Source: CBDHCC01 sp965261015 (lineage in GTDB: Bacteria > Pseudomonadota > Alphaproteobacteria > Sphingomonadales > Sphingomonadaceae). From it: a stretch of DNA of 64,000 bases. The stretch covers positions 558,001-622,000 of the forward strand of contig CBDHCC010000001.1 in the NCBI GenBank assembly GCA_965261015.1. Reading direction: 5' to 3'. The notes under the pieces are model-generated. The model saw only the letters and a program-made list of their open reading frames with translations, was not told where the DNA came from and searched no databases. Shown piece by piece: positions 18,444-26,479 of the stretch; position 1 is the first letter of the stretch, and each line of letters opens with the position of its first letter. The position numbers and the translations under genes were made by a program.

Positions 18444-20837
18444 GTGTTCCTTGCCGATGCCACCACACTGACGGGCGGGACGATCGCGAGCACGGCGGCG
18501 GCGGCGCGCAATCTTCTGACGACGGGCAGCCTGTCGTCCACGGACATCGAGAACCGGGAGCGCTTCGCCGCGTCCTCGCTCAATCTTGGCGGCGGCATCG
18601 GCGACATCGGCAAGACGACGCGGGGCGATGCGACGACGGGTACGGACCGCGTGCCCGGCGTGTCGCTGCCCGGCATCGGCAATGTCTCGGCCAACCTGCC
18701 GTCGGCCATGAGCGCGTCGGGGCGGCAGGGGTCCACCACGGCGAGCTCGATCGCACCGGGCGCCATCGCGCTCACCGGCGACGATCCCGCCAGCCGCGCG
18801 GTGGCCGCCGCCATCTCGCGCGACGCGCCCGACGCCGGCGCGCTGACCCGCCGGTTCGAAGAGGCGGAGCGCCGCGACATCGAACAGGGCTTCGCCGCCA
18901 CCCGCGCGCTCACCAACGAGGTCGGCACCTTCTTCGCCAACCGGGCGGCGGAAGAGGCGGCGGCGAAGGACCAAGTGGCCGCCGCTCAGGCAGCGATCGA
19001 CAGGGGTACCGACGGGAACGGCAATGCGCTCGGCGCGGTCGAGATCGCGCGCCTGGAGGCGATCGTCACCGACCAGACCCAGCGGGCGTCCGACCTCAAC
19101 GGCGCCTTTGGCGGCGGCAGCGCTGCGCGACTGATCGCCACGGCGGTCACGGGTGCTGCGGGCAGCAATGTGAGCGGCGGCCTGACGAGCCTCGTGCGCG
19201 GTGCCGCCGCCAACGTGCTCCAGGGTCTGGCGGTCAGCGAGGTCAAGCGCATCGCCGACAGCCTGACGGACAAGGGCGGCAACGCGACCGCCGGCAGCGA
19301 GGGTGTGCGCGCCGCTCTGCAGGCGGTGGTCGGCTGTGCCGGGGCGGCGGCCGGCGGGCGCGACTGCGGCAGCGGAGCCACCGGCGCGGCGGCCAGCGTG
19401 GTCGCCAACTACCTGCTCACCGCCTTCGTTGATCCCAAGCCGGAGATCGACCCCGCCACCGGCCGCCCGACGGACCGCAGCCTGGAAGATCAGGAGGCGC
19501 GCAAGAACCTCGTCACCTCGCTGATCGCCGGAATCGCAACGGGCTCGGGTCTCGACGCAGCGGCGGCCGTCGTGGCGGCACAGGTGGAGACGGAGAGGAA
19601 CGACCTCGTTGCTCGCAAGGGAGTGCTCGAGAATCAGCGCATCGCCTGCACCGCTGGCGAAGCTTTCTGCGCCAGCGCTGTTCCTTTTGATCAATGGGGA
19701 GTGCAACCGGAAGGATCTGTCGATCGACAAGAGTTTGATGAAGTCCGAGCCGTGCTTGGCCTTGATGGAACGAGTGAGCAAATAACCGACATCCTCAAAG
19801 CGGTGTACTGGGGTGAGGTGCCGTACTCCGATGCAGTCGTGTACATTCAGAGAGGTTACAGCTGGGAGGAAGCTGCCGATCGGTGGGAGAAGAATAAGGA
19901 GTTGGGTGTCTATGGTGTATTCAGCCCTCAACACACAGACAACTGGACAACATACGAGGTAGGTTACGGTGACAATCTTGGTGCAATTGCGAGCCTTGTA
20001 TCCGGCTCGTCATATAATGATCTTTTGACGCTGAATCCGACAATTGATCCAAACGCTCTGCAGGCTGGCCAGAGATTACGGATTCCGACACAGGCTTACA
20101 TTGAGAACAGAGAAGAAGCGAAGCTAGAGTTCATCCGCTTAAGCCATTATCTTGAGAGCTCCGGCGGCGTTGTGCCTCCTGGACGTGCTCCCGCGTTTGC
20201 CGGAGAAGCTCAGGCCGTGGCAGAGCTGAACGCTCCATACGAAGCATTTGCCGACGCATGGATCGAGGCAAAGAAACGTGAAACCTCACATGCTATTGCC
20301 ACCGTGCGTAGTTCAACCATCTCTCAAGGTCCGACTGCCACCTTTGTCGATGTCAACAATGTACAGAAAGGGTCTTGTGAATACGACCTTTTGAACACTC
20401 CTCCGGCCAATGCCACCCTCAATCTTTCGAACGGAACCGTCTATAAGACCAACTCGGCGGGACTTGTAGACGATGTGACCTTCCAACCACGACTGGTGAA
20501 AGAGCCTCGCGATGGTCGACAGACGGCGGTCGGTAAGCTTGGCCTCGACACCGATGTTGGTGGTCATATACAAGCGTGCTCCCTAGGCGGGACATGTGAC
20601 CGTGTTAATCTTTTTCCGCAGGACGTGAATTTTAACAACGGGAATTACAAAGCTTTCGAAGGTGTCATCCGGTCGGCTCTCGAAGCCGAAGCAAAAGGTG
20701 GCCCGAAGGTAGGAGCCGTGAGCGTCAGCTTTGAACGTGCGCCGCCAACAAACCCCCGTCCACGATCGCTTCGCATAACTTACGAGATCGGCGGCGTTAA
20801 GGAAACGATTAACTTCAAGAACAAACCTGGAGGTTAA
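18444..20837 (+). CDS. orphan CdiA C-terminal cassette: LysM plus NS_2-type nuclease toxin
   Basis: 797 codons from GTG 18444, with no signal peptide, TPS domain or obvious ribosome site, so it is probably silent unless recombined into cdiA. Residues 5-172 repeat cdiA (R2). The pretoxin part that follows is similar to cdiA in pattern (GAAGSNVSGGL, ALQAVVGCAGAAAGG, and VETERND at 19584-19604 in place of ETENN) but diverged. After it come a new linker, a LysM domain (TTYEVGYGDNLGAIASLVS to RLRIP, about 19946-20085), and a C-terminal nuclease with GGHIQACSLGGTCDRVNLFP and NFNNGNYKAFE. The last two are the His and Asn motifs of the DNA/RNA non-specific endonuclease NS_2 group (beta-beta-alpha metal fold). 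Expected action: degrading nucleic acid in a neighbouring cell. Confidence 0.88.
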   Translation: MFLADATTLTGGTIASTAAAARNLLTTGSLSSTDIENRERFAASSLNLGGGIGDIGKTTRGDATTGTDRVPGVSLPGIGNVSANLPSAMSASGRQGSTTASSIAPGAIALTGDDPASRAVAAAISRDAPDAGALTRRFEEAERRDIEQGFAATRALTNEVGTFFANRAAEEAAAKDQVAAAQAAIDRGTDGNGNALGAVEIARLEAIVTDQTQRASDLNGAFGGGSAARLIATAVTGAAGSNVSGGLTSLVRGAAANVLQGLAVSEVKRIADSLTDKGGNATAGSEGVRAALQAVVGCAGAAAGGRDCGSGATGAAASVVANYLLTAFVDPKPEIDPATGRPTDRSLEDQEARKNLVTSLIAGIATGSGLDAAAAVVAAQVETERNDLVARKGVLENQRIACTAGEAFCASAVPFDQWGVQPEGSVDRQEFDEVRAVLGLDGTSEQITDILKAVYWGEVPYSDAVVYIQRGYSWEEAADRWEKNKELGVYGVFSPQHTDNWTTYEVGYGDNLGAIASLVSGSSYNDLLTLNPTIDPNALQAGQRLRIPTQAYIENREEAKLEFIRLSHYLESSGGVVPPGRAPAFAGEAQAVAELNAPYEAFADAWIEAKKRETSHAIATVRSSTISQGPTATFVDVNNVQKGSCEYDLLNTPPANATLNLSNGTVYKTNSAGLVDDVTFQPRLVKEPRDGRQTAVGKLGLDTDVGGHIQACSLGGTCDRVNLFPQDVNFNNGNYKAFEGVIRSALEAEAKGGPKVGAVSVSFERAPPTNPRPRSLRITYEIGGVKETINFKNKPGG
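18458..18960 (+). repeat. CDI direct repeat R2
   Basis: Second copy of the 503-base repeat, colinear with 14871-15373 and differing by two substitutions seen by eye (TCC/GCC near 18567 and GAC/GAA near 18860). Weak similarity extends left to the GACGTG at 18441, at the stop codon of the preceding gene. Identity stops abruptly at 18960, where the two copies pass into different pretoxin sequences. Confidence 0.95.
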
Positions 20838-20838
20838 A

Positions 20839-21153
20839 ATGAGCTGTGTCCAAGATCAAATCAACTTGATGGAGAAACTCTCTCAGAACCTCCACGCTGA
20901 CGCAAATTTTAACTATGATAAAGCTCTTTATATATTTACGTTTCTAAAGGAGTATGACACAGTTAAGGACTACTTTGAGTTTTATCGAGGGGGGGCAAAG
21001 TTCAATGAGTATAGTGTGTTTTCATCCGAAAACTTCCATCTAGTTGAGGAGCTTCGCAAGATAATGAAGGTTCAAACAGGGGGGGGGTGGCTTACCTTCA
21101 CCCTCACACTCGATTCGGAGGGTAAAGCTAATTCCAAGTTCACGTATCCATGA
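20839..21153 (+). CDS. YezG/DUF600-like immunity protein
   Basis: 104 residues from ATG 20839 with a strong GGAGG 8 bases upstream; the stop of the toxin cassette is one base before. The layout DYFEFYRGGAKFNEYSVF, LVEELRKIMK, GGGWLTFTLTLDSEGKANSKFTYP fits the YezG/DUF600 pattern, a family known from polymorphic-toxin surveys to pair with NS_2-type nucleases (as YezG with YeeF in Bacillus). Expected role: cytoplasmic inhibitor of the nuclease encoded just upstream. Base composition is clearly AT-richer than the neighbours (homopolymer G and A runs), a sign of recent transfer. The good ribosome site suggests it may be expressed even if the toxin is silent. Confidence 0.75.
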   Translation: MSCVQDQINLMEKLSQNLHADANFNYDKALYIFTFLKEYDTVKDYFEFYRGGAKFNEYSVFSSENFHLVEELRKIMKVQTGGGWLTFTLTLDSEGKANSKFTYP

Positions 21154-21499
21154 CTGTTGATTTAAAACCTGACGGATGCCACAGTCAGAGTAAATCGTAT
21201 AGGCGCCTAGAGAATTACACAAGAGAATAAGCTTTACCTAAGACATTTGTTAGTTATGCCTACTTTGATTAAGATGGTGCCTCTTAATACGTTAGGAAGA
21301 TTACACTGTCGATGAGGTGCAGAAGGAGCTGAAGATGGCGTTCATCGACTCCATCAGGCAAGATCATCGCTCAGTTGCGCTGCGATTGAGATGCTCGACA
21401 GCTTGTTTATGCATAATTCTCAAATTGATGTCGATCAGCTTCTTCCACTCAGCACTTTTGCTGAAGGCTAGGGGCTTTTGCTCTCGAACGGTTTCGCTA
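21154..21499. other. AT-rich spacer between CDI cassettes
   Basis: About 345 bases of low-GC DNA between the YezG-like gene and repeat R3. The only coding signal is the relic described separately at 21298-21471. The rest shows many stops in all frames and nothing I recognise. Confidence 0.6.
21298..21471 (+). pseudogene. relic of an unknown gene 3' end
   Basis: One frame reads EDYTVDEVQKELKMAFIDS and IRQDHRSVALR; after a one-base shift near 21392, another reads IEMLDSLFMHNSQIDVDQ and LLPLSTFAEG before a stop at 21471. Together they look like the end of a soluble helical protein. The position, between an immunity gene and the next repeat, suggests a decayed immunity gene of a former cassette. 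No family is recognised and no start codon with a ribosome site is present. Confidence 0.35.
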
Positions 21500-21800
21500 T
21501 CGACGTGACGGTGGCGGGTGCCACCACACTGACGGGCGGGACGATCGCGAGCACGGCGGCGGCGGCGCGCAATCTTCTGACGACGGGCAGCCTGTCGTCC
21601 ACGGACATCGAGAACCGGGAGCGCTTCTCCGCGTCCTCGCTCAATCTTGGCGGCGGCATCGGCGACATCGGCAAGACGACGCGGGGCGATGCGACGACGG
21701 GTACGGACCGCGTGCCCGGCGTGTCGCTGCCCGGCATCGGCAATGTCTCGGCCACTCTGCCCTCGGCCATGAGCGCGTCGGGGCGGCAGGGGTCCACTAC
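21500..21800 (+). repeat. CDI direct repeat R3 (truncated)
   Basis: Third copy of the CDI repeat. It matches cdiA from 14852 without a visible mismatch for about 250 bases, then shows scattered changes (for example AAC to ACT near 21753) and stops matching near 21800. An open frame from 21478 to 21849 runs through it and ends soon after the match is lost, so no toxin domain follows. Confidence 0.92.
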
Positions 21801-22300
21801 CATGAGTTCGGTCGGAGAGGGTACGGGGGCGTGGTGCACACGGATCTGACGGAGGCATGGGCTTCTGCTAGGTTGGAATGAGGCTGAGTCCTTGGATTCT
21901 AATCAGAGGCCTTGGCAACGACTCTAACAAAGCGGCTTTCAATCAAAATTCTGCTGTTTGAAGTCAATTTAATGTCTGCACCAACGGCAGACATAATCTC
22001 TTATGAAAACCAGCAATCAATTTTTGGCGTGGCTTCTAAAAGCTGCCGTTCCGCTTGTGCTGCTTCGCCGATCACAGCGGCCGAGCTTCAAACATATTGG
22101 GAGTACATGACGACTCCCGGATCTCGCGCTTGCCGATAGCCGCTCGCAGATCGAATGGGACGATCATGCGAAACCACAGGTTAGCGGAGTTCGGGCGCTT
22201 CTACGGGGCGATCGGACGCGTGCTCATATGGACCACCGCGCCTGCCGTAACTGGTGCACCTGCCGGAGTTTCCCGGAAAACTGCCGCGACACAGGGCAGT
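21801..22300. other. decayed region before tRNA-Glu genes
   Basis: 500 bases with a low-GC core (about 21890-22060). I find no intact gene. A 75-codon open frame at 21912-22139 has no recognisable motif and no good ribosome site. This is probably the remains of the third toxin/immunity cassette plus the old boundary with the tRNA genes. Confidence 0.5.
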
Positions 22301-22376
22301 TGGTGACCCCTACGGGAATCGAACCCGTGTTTTCGCCGTGAGAGGGCGACGTCCTAGACCGCTAGACGAAGGGGCC
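22301..22376 (-). tRNA. tRNA-Glu (CTC)
   Basis: Reading the minus strand, 76 bases fold as a full cloverleaf: acceptor GGCCCCT pairs with AGGGGTC (one G-T pair), followed by discriminator A and encoded CCA. The anticodon arm CGCC-CTCTCAC-GGCG gives anticodon CTC, and the T arm is CACGG-GTTCGATT-CCCGTA type. Its 3' end faces the CDI region. Confidence 0.95.
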
Positions 22377-22400
22377 GCGGGCTGCGGGCCGGGCGTATCC

Positions 22401-22476
22401 TGGTGATCCCTACGGGACTCGAACCCGTGTTTTCGCCGTGAAAGGGCGACGTCCTAGGCCACTAGACGAAGGGACC
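22401..22476 (-). tRNA. tRNA-Glu (TTC)
   Basis: A second 76-base cloverleaf 24 bases upstream of the first in the direction of transcription. Acceptor GGTCCCT pairs with AGGGATC, CCA is encoded, and the anticodon arm CGCC-CTTTCAC-GGCG gives anticodon TTC. It differs from its neighbour at only a few positions, consistent with tandem duplication and anticodon drift. Confidence 0.95.
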
Positions 22477-22547
22477 ACGGGATGGATACGCTGGCCGGCA
22501 GCGATCGCGCATTACCGAACGGCTGTGACGCGGGTCAAGGGGGAGAG

Positions 22548-23057
22548 ATGAACCGACCGATATCGATCCGTTCGGCGATCGCCGCCGACCTGCCCGCGCT
22601 GACCGCATTGATCGAGCGGGCCTATCGCGGGAAGGACGCGCGGGTCGGCTGGACTCACGAAGCGGACCTGGTGGCCGGCGCGCGCCTTGGCCCCACCGAC
22701 CTGGCCGACGCGCTGGCCGACCCGGACGTGGCGCTGCTGGTGGCGTATGCGGACGAAGGACCCGCCGGATGCGTGCAGGTGACGCGGCGGGCCGGCGACC
22801 GCGCCTATCTGGGCCTGCTCACCGTGGAGCCGGCGCGCCAGGGTTTGGGGCTGGGCGACCGGCTGCTGCGCGGGGGCGAGGCGGCCGGCCGGGCGTTTGG
22901 GCGCGTCACTATGGAGATGACGGTGATCGACGCGCGGCCAGAACTGATCGCCTGGTACCGGCGGCGCGGCTATCGCGACACGGGCGAGCGCCTGCCCTTT
23001 CCGGTGCCGACGCTGAAGCCGGTGGAGTTCGTGGTGCTTGAACGGCGGGTTTGCTAG
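22548..23057 (+). CDS. GNAT-family N-acetyltransferase
   Basis: 169 residues from ATG 22548, preceded by GGGGGAGAG. The GNAT core is visible: IRSAIAADLPALTALIERAY (motif C/D side), YLGLLTVEPARQGLGLGDRLL with the Gln/Arg-x-x-Gly-x-Gly acetyl-CoA loop, and AWYRRRGYRDTGERLPFP in motif B. Transfers an acetyl group from acetyl-CoA to an unknown amine substrate in the cytoplasm. A small membrane-protein gene follows 23 bases downstream. Confidence 0.9.
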   Translation: MNRPISIRSAIAADLPALTALIERAYRGKDARVGWTHEADLVAGARLGPTDLADALADPDVALLVAYADEGPAGCVQVTRRAGDRAYLGLLTVEPARQGLGLGDRLLRGGEAAGRAFGRVTMEMTVIDARPELIAWYRRRGYRDTGERLPFPVPTLKPVEFVVLERRVC

Positions 23058-23080
23058 ACTGCTTGGCGGAGAGTCGCGCC

Positions 23081-23452
23081 ATGCCGATCGCCATCGCCGT
23101 CCTGTTCGCCGCCGCTGGCGTCCTGAACCTGCTGCCGCTGATCGGTGTCGCGTCCGCCGCGCGCGTGGATGCACTCTACGGGGTCGAGGTGCGCGGGGCC
23201 GACCTGGCGATCCTGATGCGCCACCGCGCCGTGCTGCTGGCGATCGTGGGCGGGCTGCTGCTGGCCGCCGCCGCCCTGCCGGCGCTGCGCTGGACCGCGC
23301 TGATCGCCGGGCTGGCCAGCATGGGGAGCTTCATCGCGCTGGCCGGGCTGGAGGGCGGCGGGAACGCATTGCTCCGCCGCGTCGTGCTGGCCGACTGGAT
23401 CGGATGCGCGGCGTTGGTGGTTGCCGGCGCCCTGATGGCGGTGCGCGGCTGA
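23081..23452 (+). CDS. small four-helix membrane protein, unknown function
   Basis: 123 residues from ATG 23081 with GGAGAG upstream. Four hydrophobic segments (AIAVLFAAAGVLNLLPLIG, VLLAIVGGLLLAAAALPAL, ALIAGLASMGSFIALAG, IGCAALVVAGALM) fill nearly the whole protein, leaving short loops. No catalytic motif is visible. It probably shares a transcript with the acetyltransferase. Confidence 0.8.
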   Translation: MPIAIAVLFAAAGVLNLLPLIGVASAARVDALYGVEVRGADLAILMRHRAVLLAIVGGLLLAAAALPALRWTALIAGLASMGSFIALAGLEGGGNALLRRVVLADWIGCAALVVAGALMAVRG

Positions 23453-23456
23453 GCCC

Positions 23457-25211
23457 TCACGCCCAGGCGGCATCGTCCAGGTGCAGCTCCGCTTCGTCCC
23501 GTCCGCTCCAGTCGTCGCGCTTGACGCGGCCCGCCAGCCACAGGGGTCGGTCCGGGGCGGCGGCGAGCAGTTCGGCGCCGAGCGGCGTGTCGGCCGCGCG
23601 GAAGGCCACCGCCTTCAACCGGCCGCCCTCTTGCCCGGCCACGATCAGGCGGACGTGGTTCTCGCTCACCCGGTCCGCCTTGACGACGCGGCTGGGCCCC
23701 ACGGCCAGGCGCGGGGAGGGCCAGCCGGTGCCATACGGACCCGCCCCGTCCAGCGCGTCGGCGAGCGCGGCCGTGACGCCGCCGGTGGCGACCGTCGCGT
23801 CCAGGGTCAGCGCGCGGTCCTCCGCCGACCGGACTATGCCCTCTCGCAGCCGCTCGTCCAGAAAGTCGGCCAGCGCGTCGACCCGGTCCGGCACCACAGT
23901 CAGCCCCGCCGCCATGGCGTGCCCGCCGCCCGCGATCAGCAGCCCCGCGTCCTTTGCCGCCAGCACCGCGGCGCCCAGGTCGACGCCGGACACCGACCGG
24001 CCCGACCCCTTGCCCAGCCCGTCGTCGGTCAGCGCCACCACGATGGCGGGCCGGCCCAGCCGTTCCTTCAGGCGTGAGGCCACGATCCCGATCACGCCGG
24101 GGTGCCAGCCGGTGCCGCTGACCACCGCCACCGACCGCCGGTCGCCGTCCGCCAGCGCGGTCGCGGCGTCCAGCACGCCGGCCTCGATCGCGCGGCGTTC
24201 CGCGTTCAACCGGTCCAGCTCGGCCGCGATGCCGCGCGCCTCTCCCTCATCGTCCGTCGTCAGCAGCCGCACGCCCAGATCGGCGCGCCCCACCCGGCCA
24301 CCAGCGTTGATCCGGGGGCCGAGCGCGAACCCCAGGTCGGAACAGGTCGGCGCGCGCTTCAGTCCCGCCGCGTCGGCCAGCGCCGCCAGCCCGGCATTCC
24401 CGCGCCCGGCCATCACCTTCAGCCCCTGCGCCACGAAGGCGCGGTTGAGGCCGGTCAGGCTGGCGACGTCGGCGACCGTGCCCAGCGCCACCAGGTCGAG
24501 CAGCGGCAGCAGCGACGGCTCCGCCCGGTTCGCGAACCAGCCGTCCCGCCTCAGCGTGCGGAGCGTGGCCGCGGCCAGGAGGAAGCACACGCCGACCGCC
24601 GCCAGATGGCCGTGGCCCGCGCCCACCTCCCCCTCGTCCAGTCGGTTCGGGTTCACGACCGCGTGGGCGATGGGCAGCCGGGTGGCGCACTGGTGGTGGT
24701 CGACGACCAGCACGTCCAGCCCGGCCGCCGCCGCCCGGTCGAGCGCCTCGAAGGCCTGCGCGCCGCAGTCCACCGTGACGCACAGGCGCGTGCCCCCGGC
24801 GGCGATCCGCTCCATCGCCGGGCCCGACGGGCCGTAGCCCTCCGTCAGCCGGTCGGGGATGTACGCCGTGGCCCCCAGCCCGACCGAGCGCAGCACCCGG
24901 ATCAGCAGCGCGGCGGAGGTGGCCCCGTCCACGTCGTAATCCCCGAACACAACCGTGGGCTCGCCCGCGCGCACGGCATCCGCCAGCCGTCGCGCGGCGC
25001 GGTCCATGTCGCGCAGCGCCGACGGGTCGGGCATGAAGGCGCGCAACGTCGGCTGGCGATGGGCCGCCAGCGCGTCGGCCGGGCAGCCGCGCGCCAAGAG
25101 CAGCCGGGTCACCAGATCGTCCGGCCGGTGGCCCCAGTCGCCGGCCTCGGCCGAGCGCCAGCGCCAGGGCTGCCCGGACAGCGAGCGGGCGATGTTCAGC
25201 GCGTGGTCCAT
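23457..25211 (-). CDS. recJ: single-stranded-DNA-specific exonuclease RecJ
   Basis: 584 residues from ATG 25211. The DHH phosphoesterase motifs are present: VVFGDYDVDGATSAALL (motif I/II), LCVTVDCGAQAFEAL, VLVVDHHQCA (the DHH motif), LVALGTVADVASL, and LGPRINAGGRVG. The DHHA1 part reads IAGGGHAMAAGLTV. RecJ degrades single-stranded DNA 5' to 3' in recombination and mismatch or base-excision repair. Length matches the family (570-600). Converges with the upstream membrane-protein gene with only 4 bases between stops. Confidence 0.96.
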   Translation of the reverse strand: MDHALNIARSLSGQPWRWRSAEAGDWGHRPDDLVTRLLLARGCPADALAAHRQPTLRAFMPDPSALRDMDRAARRLADAVRAGEPTVVFGDYDVDGATSAALLIRVLRSVGLGATAYIPDRLTEGYGPSGPAMERIAAGGTRLCVTVDCGAQAFEALDRAAAAGLDVLVVDHHQCATRLPIAHAVVNPNRLDEGEVGAGHGHLAAVGVCFLLAAATLRTLRRDGWFANRAEPSLLPLLDLVALGTVADVASLTGLNRAFVAQGLKVMAGRGNAGLAALADAAGLKRAPTCSDLGFALGPRINAGGRVGRADLGVRLLTTDDEGEARGIAAELDRLNAERRAIEAGVLDAATALADGDRRSVAVVSGTGWHPGVIGIVASRLKERLGRPAIVVALTDDGLGKGSGRSVSGVDLGAAVLAAKDAGLLIAGGGHAMAAGLTVVPDRVDALADFLDERLREGIVRSAEDRALTLDATVATGGVTAALADALDGAGPYGTGWPSPRLAVGPSRVVKADRVSENHVRLIVAGQEGGRLKAVAFRAADTPLGAELLAAAPDRPLWLAGRVKRDDWSGRDEAELHLDDAAWA

Positions 25212-25296
25212 GCCTCGCCGCTCTAGCCGATCCCGGCGACCGTGGAACCCCGCCCCCGGCCCGGCGCGTTCCGTTCCCGAGACAGGAGACCGATCC

Positions 25297-25713
25297 ATGA
25301 AGTACCTTCACGCCATGCTGCGTGTCCAAGAGCCGCAGCCGACCATCGACTTCTTCCGCCTGCTGGGCCTGGAGGAGGTTCGACGGATGGAAAATGAGGG
25401 TGGACGCTTCACCCTCATCTTCCTCGCCGCGCCGGGTCAGGAGGGGGTGGCCGAGGTTGAACTCACGCACAATTGGGATGGGGAGGAGGGCGGCACGGGC
25501 CGCGCCTTTGGGCACCTCGCCTTCCGCGTGGACGACCTCTACGACACCTGCCAGCGGCTGATGGACGCGGGCGTCACGATCAACCGCCCGCCGCGCGACG
25601 GGCACATGGCCTTCGTCAAGACGCCCGACGGGATCTCCATCGAACTGCTGCAGGAGGGCTCTCTGCCGGCGCGCGAGCCGTGGGCGTCGATGGAGAACAC
25701 CGGGTCGTGGTAG
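25297..25713 (+). CDS. gloA: glyoxalase I-type VOC protein (lactoylglutathione lyase-like)
   Basis: 138 residues from ATG 25297 with AGGAG upstream. A VOC fold with YLHAMLRVQEPQPTIDFF at the start (His metal ligand), VAEVELTHNW, AFGHLAFRVDDL (second His) and DGISIELLQEG (final Glu ligand). Glyoxalase I converts the methylglyoxal-glutathione hemithioacetal to S-lactoylglutathione. The next gene encodes the matching glyoxalase II and overlaps it, which supports the role. Confidence 0.9.
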   Translation: MKYLHAMLRVQEPQPTIDFFRLLGLEEVRRMENEGGRFTLIFLAAPGQEGVAEVELTHNWDGEEGGTGRAFGHLAFRVDDLYDTCQRLMDAGVTINRPPRDGHMAFVKTPDGISIELLQEGSLPAREPWASMENTGSW

Positions 25714-26429
25714 GCGTGGAGGTCGTCTGTGTTCCCGTGCTGTCGGACAACTATGTCTGGCTGATGCACGGCGGCGGCGACACGGTGATCGTCGACCCCG
25801 GCGAGGCGGCCCCGGTGCTGGCGGCACTCGACGCGCGCGGCTGGACGGCCAGCGCCATCTGGAACACGCATTGGCACCCCGACCACACCGGCGGCAACCA
25901 GGAGGTCAAGGCTGCGACCGGTGCCATCGTGCTCGGGCCGGCGGCGGAGGCGGACAGGATCCCGGCGATCGACCGCACCGTCGCGGGCGGCGACCTATTC
26001 GCGTGGCAGGGGCTGGACGTCCGCGTGATCGACACCCCCGCCCACACCGCCGGCCATGTCAGCTTTCACCTGCCGGACGCCGACCTCGCGTTCGTGGGCG
26101 ATACCCTGTTCGCCATGGGGTGTGGGCGGCTGTTCGAGGGGACGGCGGCGCAGATGTACGCGGCGATGCGCGCCTACGAACGGATGCCGGACGACACCCG
26201 CCTCTATCCGGCCCACGAATACACCCTGTCGAACGGCCGCTTCGCCGCGACGGTCGAGCCGAACAACCCGGCGATCGCCGAGCGGGTGCGGGAGGTCGAG
26301 AGACTGCGCGCGGACGACCGGCCGACGCTGCCCACCACGGTGGCGCAGGAAAAGGCCACCAACGTCTTCCTGCGCGCCGCCGATGTCGAAACGCTGGCGC
26401 GGCTGCGTACGGCCAAGGACGCGGCTTGA
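25707..26429 (+). CDS. gloB: hydroxyacylglutathione hydrolase (glyoxalase II)
   Basis: 240 residues from GTG 25707, overlapping the stop of the glyoxalase I gene; a second GTG three codons on is also possible. The metallo-beta-lactamase motif is THWHPDHTGG (family THxHxDHxGG), followed by TPAHTAGHVSF, FVGDTLFAMGCGRLFEG and the C-terminal YPAHEYTLSN and EPNNPAI typical of glyoxalase II. It hydrolyses S-lactoylglutathione to lactate and glutathione. Slightly short of the usual 255 residues but all metal ligands are seen. Confidence 0.95.
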   Translation: MVGVEVVCVPVLSDNYVWLMHGGGDTVIVDPGEAAPVLAALDARGWTASAIWNTHWHPDHTGGNQEVKAATGAIVLGPAAEADRIPAIDRTVAGGDLFAWQGLDVRVIDTPAHTAGHVSFHLPDADLAFVGDTLFAMGCGRLFEGTAAQMYAAMRAYERMPDDTRLYPAHEYTLSNGRFAATVEPNNPAIAERVREVERLRADDRPTLPTTVAQEKATNVFLRAADVETLARLRTAKDAA

Positions 26430-26479
26430 ACCGGCAGCGCCGGCCGCGCGTTGCGTCTCCGAAAACTTGGAGACGAGCC

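Noticed and set aside
18444..18460. Functional start of an independent secreted toxin at GTG 18444
   Set aside because: No signal peptide, TPS domain or ribosome site, so CdiB could not export the product; read as a silent cassette instead.
21912..22139. 75-codon open frame in the decayed region
   Set aside because: No recognisable domain, weak start and position in degenerate DNA; not called as a gene.
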